This document shows, in pieces, positions 58,374-64,000 of a DNA stretch of 64,000 nt. Under the pieces are notes generated by a model, which saw only the letters and a program-made list of their open reading frames with translations, was not told the DNA's origin and searched no databases. Position 1 is the stretch's first letter. The number at the start of each line of letters is the position of its first letter. Made by a program: the position numbers and the translations under genes. This stretch comes from Johnsonella sp. (GTDB lineage Bacteria; Bacillota; Clostridia; Lachnospirales; Lachnospiraceae): contig JAUMWW010000005.1 of NCBI GenBank assembly GCA_030529445.1, positions 1-64,000 on the forward strand, read 5' to 3'.

Positions 58374-59065
58374 ATGTGCTGCGCACCGAAAAAAAATACA
58401 GGATTTCTCCGATTACGGCAGGAAGAATCAAGCAGAGATTATCCTCCGTATTGGCTCCGGATGAGAACTGCAGAGGGGGAAGAGCTTATATCGTCAAATC
58501 CCTGTATTTTGATTCGATAGATAGTAGAGATTACAGAGAAAAAGAAAGCGGAGTGGAATTTCGCAGAAAGATCAGGCTTCGTACTTATGGAGAGGGAGAT
58601 ATCGTAAAACTGGAATGGAAGAGGAAGCAGGGGGCTAAGCAGAGAAAGCAAAGCCTCCTGCTGAGACCTGAGGATGCGAGGGAGCTGATGGAATGCAGAT
58701 ATTCCTGCTTATTGAAGTATGAGGATGAATTGGCAAGGCGGCTCTATACGATAATGAGCGAGGAAGTTTATATTCCGCGCTGCATGATCGTGTACCGGCG
58801 GACGGCTTTCGTGCATCCGACCAACGATATCAGGATTACGATAGACAGCGGAATATCCGCCGATGAGGGAAGGCGTGATATTTTTTCCGAGAGCCGCTTT
58901 CTATACCCGGTTCAGGAATTTGGGGATGCCGTTCTTGAGGTGAAATATAATCATTTTTTGCTGGATTATATCAGAAAGGCGATCTCGTTTGAGAGCCTGA
59001 CGGAATCGGCAAACAGCAAATATATTGCCGGAAGATATTTTGGTTTCAGAGGAGTAAAAGTATGA
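58358..59065 (+). CDS. VTC-domain protein (polyphosphate polymerase-like)
   Basis: 235 residues. The CYTH-type tunnel fold of the VTC4 catalytic domain is recognisable: TEKKYRIS, SLYFDSIDSRDYREKESG, FRRKIRLRTYG, VKLEWKRK, MIVYRRTAF, ITIDSGI and the late VLEVKYN, each placing basic or acidic residues into the tunnel. In yeast the domain makes polyphosphate from ATP; activity of bacterial members of this size is less settled. It overlaps the GGDEF gene by 16 bases and DUF4956 by 4 bases, so translation is coupled. Confidence 0.88.
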   Translation: MAEFLDVLRTEKKYRISPITAGRIKQRLSSVLAPDENCRGGRAYIVKSLYFDSIDSRDYREKESGVEFRRKIRLRTYGEGDIVKLEWKRKQGAKQRKQSLLLRPEDARELMECRYSCLLKYEDELARRLYTIMSEEVYIPRCMIVYRRTAFVHPTNDIRITIDSGISADEGRRDIFSESRFLYPVQEFGDAVLEVKYNHFLLDYIRKAISFESLTESANSKYIAGRYFGFRGVKV

Positions 59066-59736
59066 ATGAAAATTTATTGTATTATATCTCAAATCATGCA
59101 GGAAGCCTGAGCATACAGGAACTGCTGATTAATTTTTTGACGGCTCTGGCGGCGGGGCTGATTATTTTTTTATCCTATCGTTTTTCGCATTCGGGTGCGG
59201 TTTACAGCGCAAGATTCAATGTTTCTCTCTGGATGCTTGCGGTAGTGACGACGATGGTGATGTGCGTGATCGGCAATAATATAGCGCTCTCCCTCGGTAT
59301 GGTCGGTGCGCTTTCCATCGTGCGTTTTCGTACGGCAATCAAGGATGCGAGGGATACGGCATATATATTCTGGAGCATTGCGGTAGGGATTTGCTGCGGC
59401 ATATCCGATTTTGTCACGGCAATGATCGGAAGCACGGTGATCTTTTTGCTGATGCTCGTGATAGGAGGAGCGGGAAGCAACACAAGATATCTTCTGATCA
59501 TCAGGGGAGGCAGAGAAATAGCGGCTCCCGTGCAGCAGATCATGCAGGAGGCTTTCCGGGGAAAGGCGCGGATCTGTGTGAAAAACATGAGTAAAAGCGG
59601 AGTGGAGTATATCTTTGAGCTTTCCGAGAGGCAGATTGCAAGATACCATAGAGAGAAGCTGGGCAGCAGGATTTTGGATATGGAGCAGGTCGAAGAGGTC
59701 AATCTTGTAGGCCAGAATGAAGAGATTGCGGCATGA
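59062..59736 (+). CDS. DUF4956 membrane protein
   Basis: 224 residues with about four membrane helices between residues 20 and 140 (ELLINFLTALAAGLIIFL; WMLAVVTTMVMCVIGNNIALSLGMVGALSIVRFRTAIKD is the family hallmark, quoted here only to show SLGMVGALSIVRFR). A ~80-residue soluble tail follows. DUF4956 proteins repeatedly accompany VTC and CotH genes in Gram-positive bacteria, and their function is not established. It overlaps the VTC gene by 4 bases. Confidence 0.88.
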   Translation: MNENLLYYISNHAGSLSIQELLINFLTALAAGLIIFLSYRFSHSGAVYSARFNVSLWMLAVVTTMVMCVIGNNIALSLGMVGALSIVRFRTAIKDARDTAYIFWSIAVGICCGISDFVTAMIGSTVIFLLMLVIGGAGSNTRYLLIIRGGREIAAPVQQIMQEAFRGKARICVKNMSKSGVEYIFELSERQIARYHREKLGSRILDMEQVEEVNLVGQNEEIAA

Positions 59737-59770
59737 TGCTGGAAGCGCTTGAAGCCGGGGGAGAAGATCG

Positions 59771-61375
59771 ATGTATTTAAAAATCAAAACGGCGACGGCA
59801 GCCATTCTTTTTATGCTGGTGATGAGCGCAGCTCTGGGATATTTAAAATACCTCTATATCGACCGGGGCAATCAAAGAGCATGGCATCATAAGATTGCGG
59901 CAAAGACAGACAGCTCCCCGGGTGTTTCCGAAATCCCGAAGGACTATATGGTGGGAGAGGATTTTGTATCCCATCTGCCGCTTGTCATCATCGATACGGC
60001 AGGCGAAGAAATTATTAATTATAAATATTATAATCATGAAAAAAAGACCTTTGAATACAGAGAAGGGGCGAAGCCGGATGTGGAAATGCAGATTTCCCTC
60101 ATCGATGGCAAAGAGGGAGTAAACCGCTTGGGAGATATTCCGCAGAGCATTTCTTTCGGAAGCATCAGAATACGGGGAAATACCTCATCTACCGCCCGCT
60201 TTCCCAAGAAGCAATATCTGATCAAGCTAAAGACCGAGGAGGGGGAGGAAAATAATATCGAGGTCTTGGGCATGACAGCCTCTTCCGAGTGGATACTGAA
60301 CGGCACCCAGCTCGATAGGAGCTATCTGCGCAACTATATTGCGATGAATACGGGAGGGGAGCTGGATCCCTTTACGCCGGATATGCGTTACTGTGAGGCG
60401 TTTATGAAAAAAGAAGAAGGCTTCGAGTATATGGGTTTATTTATCATGTATGAGAAGATAGAGCCGGGGAAGGGGAGGATGGAGATTCCCGAGGTATCCT
60501 TTCCCCAGACGATAGAGGACAGCTCCTATGTTCTGCTCAGAGACAGAGTGAATCCGGGGGAATATCATTTTCCGGTCCGCTCTACTCTGCATCAGAGAGA
60601 GGATAACTGGATGAATCTGAGCTATCCCTCCGAAAGAAAAATCACCGAGGAATATTGGGAATATATTCAAAACGATATCAAAGAACTTGAGAGGGCACTG
60701 TATTCCGAGCGCTACGAGGAGTTTGTCCGTTATAGGAAGCTTTTGGATCTGGATTCCTTTGTGGATTATTATATTATCAATGAGTTCTTTGCAAACTATG
60801 ATGCAGGCTGGAATTCCACCTATATTTATAAAAATGAAAAAGGAAAAATAGCGATAGGTCCGTTCTGGGATTTTGACGGGGCGATGGATAATTATGAGGA
60901 GGGGCTTTTGGAATTGGATGTGCTCGTGCTCGGAACCACTCCGTGGTTTGACCGCCTGACTTCGGACCAGTATTTTATCGACAGGGTGAATAAAAGATAT
61001 CGGGAGCTCAGAAAAGGGCTTTTATCCCCGCAGAAAATCGCGAAGGAAATCGATGAGGCGGCTGCATTTATCGCAAAGCCCGTGCAAAGAGATGTGAGCA
61101 GATGGGAAGAGCTTTATGCTGCAAACATGGATATTCTTGCGGAAAAGGAGAGCGGACTGAGGATAGACAGAAACAGAGCGGGATGGGAAGAAGAGGTGAT
61201 CCGGGTGAAGGATGTGCTTCTCCTGCACGGAAGCTATATGGATAAGGGAAGAGCGGTGCTGCCCGAGCGCCTGATTTTTGACGAAAAGGGAGTGCCAAAT
61301 GTTTTGGGAGCGGCGGCATTGCTGATCATTGTGGCGGTCTCCATGGTATTGATGCAGAAACAAAATAAGAAGTAA
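59771..61375 (+). CDS. CotH-family kinase-like protein, membrane-anchored
   Basis: 534 residues. An N-terminal helix (about 8-29) and a C-terminal helix (about 510-528) anchor a large outside domain. The CotH fold shows in FGSIRIRGNTSSTARFPKKQYLIKLKTE-type strands (RIRGNTS and KKQYLIKL), EYMGLFIMYEKIEPG, FVDYYIINEFFANYDAGWNSTYIY and the metal site IGPFWDFDGAMDN. CotH of Bacillus is an atypical protein kinase for spore coat proteins; here the setting suggests action on polysaccharide or envelope proteins. It starts 34 bases after DUF4956. Confidence 0.9.
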   Translation: MYLKIKTATAAILFMLVMSAALGYLKYLYIDRGNQRAWHHKIAAKTDSSPGVSEIPKDYMVGEDFVSHLPLVIIDTAGEEIINYKYYNHEKKTFEYREGAKPDVEMQISLIDGKEGVNRLGDIPQSISFGSIRIRGNTSSTARFPKKQYLIKLKTEEGEENNIEVLGMTASSEWILNGTQLDRSYLRNYIAMNTGGELDPFTPDMRYCEAFMKKEEGFEYMGLFIMYEKIEPGKGRMEIPEVSFPQTIEDSSYVLLRDRVNPGEYHFPVRSTLHQREDNWMNLSYPSERKITEEYWEYIQNDIKELERALYSERYEEFVRYRKLLDLDSFVDYYIINEFFANYDAGWNSTYIYKNEKGKIAIGPFWDFDGAMDNYEEGLLELDVLVLGTTPWFDRLTSDQYFIDRVNKRYRELRKGLLSPQKIAKEIDEAAAFIAKPVQRDVSRWEELYAANMDILAEKESGLRIDRNRAGWEEEVIRVKDVLLLHGSYMDKGRAVLPERLIFDEKGVPNVLGAAALLIIVAVSMVLMQKQNKK

Positions 61376-61397
61376 ATGAAAGAAAGAAGCAAGAATA

Positions 61398-63398
61398 ATG
61401 AGTGTTGAAACGAGAAGACAAAAACCGGAAAATCAAAAGCTGCCGGGAATCAAAAGCAATCTATGGATCATGGCGGGTGTGCTCAGCCTGCTCATCTACA
61501 CGGTGTGGCGTCTTGTTTTTACGATACCCCATCCGAAAGTTTACGGCAGATTTGCAATGATCTGCGGAATCGTGCTGTTTTTGGCGGAGATTACCTCGAT
61601 GTTTGAGGGAACGGAGCATTTGATCAGGATCAGGAGAAAGAGGATGCCCATGCTTCCCGATGCTCCGAAGGATCAATATCCGGATATCGATGTGCTGATT
61701 GCAACGCATAATGAGGAAAGCGAGCTCCTGTATAAAACAATCAACGGATGTAAGCATATGGATTATCCGGATAAGAGCAAGGTGCATATTTATGTCTGCG
61801 ATGACGGCAACCGCCCCGAGATAAAAAAGCTTGCCCAAGAGATGGGAGTGGGATATTTCGGTCTGGAGGGAAATAAGCTGGCAAAAGCGGGAAATCTGAA
61901 TCACGCGATATCAAAAACCGGCTCGCCCTGGATCGTTACCTTTGACGCGGATATGATCCCGATGCATAATTTCCTGATGGAAACCGTACCCTATGTCTTT
62001 TTGCCGAAAATGAGGCAAAATAAGGACGGAAGCTGGACAGAGAGAAAGAGCAAAAAGATAGAGGAAAACTATAAGATAGGATTTATCCAGACGCCGCAGA
62101 GCTTTTATAATCCGGATCTCTTTCAGTATAATTTTTACAGCGAGAAGCGCATACCGAACGAGCAGGATTATTTTTTTAGAGAAATCAATGTCGGAAGAAA
62201 TAATGCAAATGCGCCGATTTATGCCGGCTCCAATACCTTGATTTCAAGAGAGGCGCTGGAGGAGGTAGGGGGCATTGCCACGGGAACGATTACCGAGGAT
62301 TTTGAGACCGGAATCAAGATCCAGTCGAAGGGCTATACCTGCTATGCGATAGATAAGGGATTGGCGCACGGGCTTGCGCCGACGGAGATCAGGAGCCTGA
62401 TCACCCAGAGAATCAGATGGGGGAGGGGATGCATCAGCTCGCTCAGAAAGATTAAGCTCTTTCTCAATCCGGATCTTAATTTCAGTGCGAAAATGAGCTA
62501 TTTCGCCTGCAAGATGTATTGGTGGAGCTTCATCAAAAGATTCGTCTATATATTGGCTCCGATTATCTTTGTGCTCTTTGGGATTCCCTCCGTAATATTC
62601 GATTTGAGGGGCTTGCTGACAATATGGCTTCCGGTATATTCGATACACTCCTTTGCCATTTCCAGAGCGAGCGGAAAAATCCGGAATCATCATTGGAGCA
62701 ATATCATCGATACGATACTCTCTCCTTATCTGGTTCTTCCGATTTTAATGGAAACCTTTCGTATAGAGCAGAAAAAGTTTCATGTAACGAAAAAAATCAG
62801 AGAAGCGACCCAGGGAAATGATTTGGATTTGGCGATCCCCCATATGGTTCTCTTATTTTTTGATGTGCTGGCTCTCTTTATCGCGGTCTTTGATTTATGG
62901 AATCATAAGCATCCGGGTACTCTTGTGATCGTATACTGGCTGGCGCTTGCCGCGATTCATCTTCTGATGGCGATTTTTTTCATGTCGGGAAGAAAGAACA
63001 GGAGAACGAACGACAGGTTTCATATCCGGATTCCGGCAAAGCTCTCTTATCATGACAGAGAGTATAAGGCAAAGACGATCAATCTTTCCGAAACCGGGCT
63101 TCTCCTCTTCATGGAAGGGGATCCGGAGGGACTGCGCCCGAAAGAGGAACTCGGGCTCATCCTGGAAAGAGATCGGTACAGGGCTTTGGTAAAAGGAAGC
63201 TGCATCAGAGCGGAAAAAAGAGGAAAATATACGGAAATTGCGGTAGAACTGGAAGCGCTCGAGGGAGAAAACAAATCCCAGTATTATCAGATACTGTATG
63301 ATAAGAAGCATGATTTTGCGCAGGAGATGTCGGATTCGGTAGGAGTGTTTGAGGATTTATTCCTCAATATCAGGAAAAGAATGGAAACGGCGCAATAA
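61398..63398 (+). CDS. BcsA-like family 2 glycosyltransferase with C-terminal PilZ domain
   Basis: 666 residues. Two N-terminal membrane helices (about 22-42 and 52-69), then a processive GT2 domain: VCDDGN, FDADMIP, TEDFETG and QRIRWGRG (the D,D,D,QxxRW set), then about five C-terminal helices. Residues from about 535 form a PilZ domain with RTNDR (RxxxR) and INLSETG (N/DxSxxG), the two c-di-GMP-binding motifs. It should polymerise a beta-linked glycan such as cellulose and export it through the membrane when c-di-GMP is bound. A diguanylate cyclase lies in the same operon. No BcsB or BcsZ is visible in the window. Confidence 0.93.
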   Translation: MSVETRRQKPENQKLPGIKSNLWIMAGVLSLLIYTVWRLVFTIPHPKVYGRFAMICGIVLFLAEITSMFEGTEHLIRIRRKRMPMLPDAPKDQYPDIDVLIATHNEESELLYKTINGCKHMDYPDKSKVHIYVCDDGNRPEIKKLAQEMGVGYFGLEGNKLAKAGNLNHAISKTGSPWIVTFDADMIPMHNFLMETVPYVFLPKMRQNKDGSWTERKSKKIEENYKIGFIQTPQSFYNPDLFQYNFYSEKRIPNEQDYFFREINVGRNNANAPIYAGSNTLISREALEEVGGIATGTITEDFETGIKIQSKGYTCYAIDKGLAHGLAPTEIRSLITQRIRWGRGCISSLRKIKLFLNPDLNFSAKMSYFACKMYWWSFIKRFVYILAPIIFVLFGIPSVIFDLRGLLTIWLPVYSIHSFAISRASGKIRNHHWSNIIDTILSPYLVLPILMETFRIEQKKFHVTKKIREATQGNDLDLAIPHMVLLFFDVLALFIAVFDLWNHKHPGTLVIVYWLALAAIHLLMAIFFMSGRKNRRTNDRFHIRIPAKLSYHDREYKAKTINLSETGLLLFMEGDPEGLRPKEELGLILERDRYRALVKGSCIRAEKRGKYTEIAVELEALEGENKSQYYQILYDKKHDFAQEMSDSVGVFEDLFLNIRKRMETAQ

Positions 63399-63434
63399 AA
63401 TTTGCCGGCAAGGCGATATAAGGAGGAAAAGATC

Positions 63435-64000
63435 TTGAAAGAAAAAGGAAATCAAAGCATAATGCGGATTTTCCTCAATATGCTCCTGCTCTTTTCGAGT
63501 CTGGGGCTTCATGCGCTGCTTACCCCAAAGACCCTGCCGGCTCTTCTGTCCTATATTTTTCTTGCCCATTTCTTCGGCTTTTTCTTTTCGCTGAAAAAAG
63601 GGGACAGGAGAATCTGGCTGCTTTTGGGAATTGCGCTCCATATCCTCGTCTTTGTTCTGCTCAAAGATCCCGGAAGGATCCTTCACCTGCCTGCGCAGGG
63701 GGGAGAGCCTTCCGCGCTCCCGGTCGAAAAAGAACATCTTATCCTCGCCTTCATCCTGCTGCATGCGCTTTCCTATCTGGTGCGGATCTATAGGGGAGAG
63801 GCGGAGGCGAACAGGAATCTTTTGGATGTGGCGCTTTATCTTTCCGTGCTGAGCTTTCTTCCGATTCGTCCCCTGCTCTCCCATGAATGGCTCAAGAGGC
63901 AGAGGGAGGAGAGGAAGATAGAGGGCGGGGTCATTGCCCGGGGGATCTATCTCCTGCTCATCGGTGCGGCAAAACAAATGATTTTGGTAAAGAGTTTCGC
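63435..64000 (+). CDS. MBOAT-type O-acyltransferase, N-terminal part (cut by window end)
   Basis: The frame starts at TTG 63435 after TAAGGAGG (63419-63426) and is still open at the last base, 188 codons on. There are five to six hydrophobic helices. The segment with LSYLVRIYRGE, then FLPIRPLLSHEWLKRQ and GVIARGIYLLLIGAAKQMILVKSF matches the AlgI/DltB-type layout (pro-rich loop followed by GLxKKxxxA helix). The catalytic His lies beyond the window. It would O-acetylate the polysaccharide made by the adjacent glycosyltransferase. Confidence 0.65.
   Translation, partial: MKEKGNQSIMRIFLNMLLLFSSLGLHALLTPKTLPALLSYIFLAHFFGFFFSLKKGDRRIWLLLGIALHILVFVLLKDPGRILHLPAQGGEPSALPVEKEHLILAFILLHALSYLVRIYRGEAEANRNLLDVALYLSVLSFLPIRPLLSHEWLKRQREERKIEGGVIARGIYLLLIGAAKQMILVKSF

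Noticed and set aside
1-64000. CRISPR arrays, insertion sequences, rRNA genes or prophage
   Set aside because: I saw no regularly spaced repeats, transposase or integrase signatures, ribosomal RNA sequence or phage structural genes anywhere in the window.

Overview
The window reads as chromosome of a low- to mid-GC Firmicute of class Clostridia, most likely a Lachnospiraceae relative. The reasons are the SCIFF peptide with its radical-SAM maturase, a fused SecD-SecF, a type III glutamine synthetase, Mini-RNase III, VanRS-type two-component genes, a SAM-I riboswitch on metK, AGA/AGG-rich arginine codons and strong AGGAGG ribosome sites. Genus cannot be fixed by eye. Almost every gene lies on the plus strand; the exceptions are one PAP2 phosphatase, a tRNA-Met/tRNA-Val pair and a possible relic at the left edge.

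Layout. 0.3-5.6 kb: SCIFF peptide, its maturase, SecDF, tRNA-guanine transglycosylase and YajC (peptide modification and secretion). 5.8-9.6 kb: a membrane-anchored unknown and MurA. 9.7-12.1 kb: polar amino-acid ABC importer. 12.2-13.6 kb: an unexplained 5' hairpin, a SAM-I riboswitch with terminator, then metK. 13.6-23.7 kb: two histidine kinase/response regulator pairs, the second fused by overlaps to a large envelope protein, an ABC-2 exporter, a zinc-ribbon protein and a TPM-domain protein. 23.7-28.7 kb: threonine synthase, aldolase, GSIII, small membrane protein. 28.9-33.7 kb: cardiolipin synthase, AI-2E family protein, CPBP protease, glycosyltransferase. 33.8-39.2 kb: PAP2 protein, tRNAs, diacylglycerol kinase, IspF, CysS, Mini-III, RlmB. 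39.3-43.9 kb: a manganese/iron-type ABC importer behind a DtxR-like palindrome, whose last gene joins the permease to a complete DtxR-family repressor. 44.0-47.4 kb: AT-rich accessory patch behind tRNA-Thr, with a Fic protein lacking the catalytic His, an unknown, CsaA and a lipoprotein. 47.5-53.3 kb: oligopeptide importer OppBCDFA. 53.5-57.1 kb: tandem lipoprotein paralogues, the second frameshifted. 57.2-64.0 kb: GGDEF protein, VTC domain protein, DUF4956 protein, CotH kinase, BcsA-like glycosyltransferase with a PilZ domain, and the start of an MBOAT acyltransferase cut by the window end; together they look like a c-di-GMP-controlled exopolysaccharide operon.

The most rewarding places to look are the permease-repressor fusion (with a plausible internal start that would release a free repressor), the c-di-GMP/polyphosphate/CotH polysaccharide operon, the Fic gene with paired operators, and the structured leaders before metK and before the VanR-like gene.
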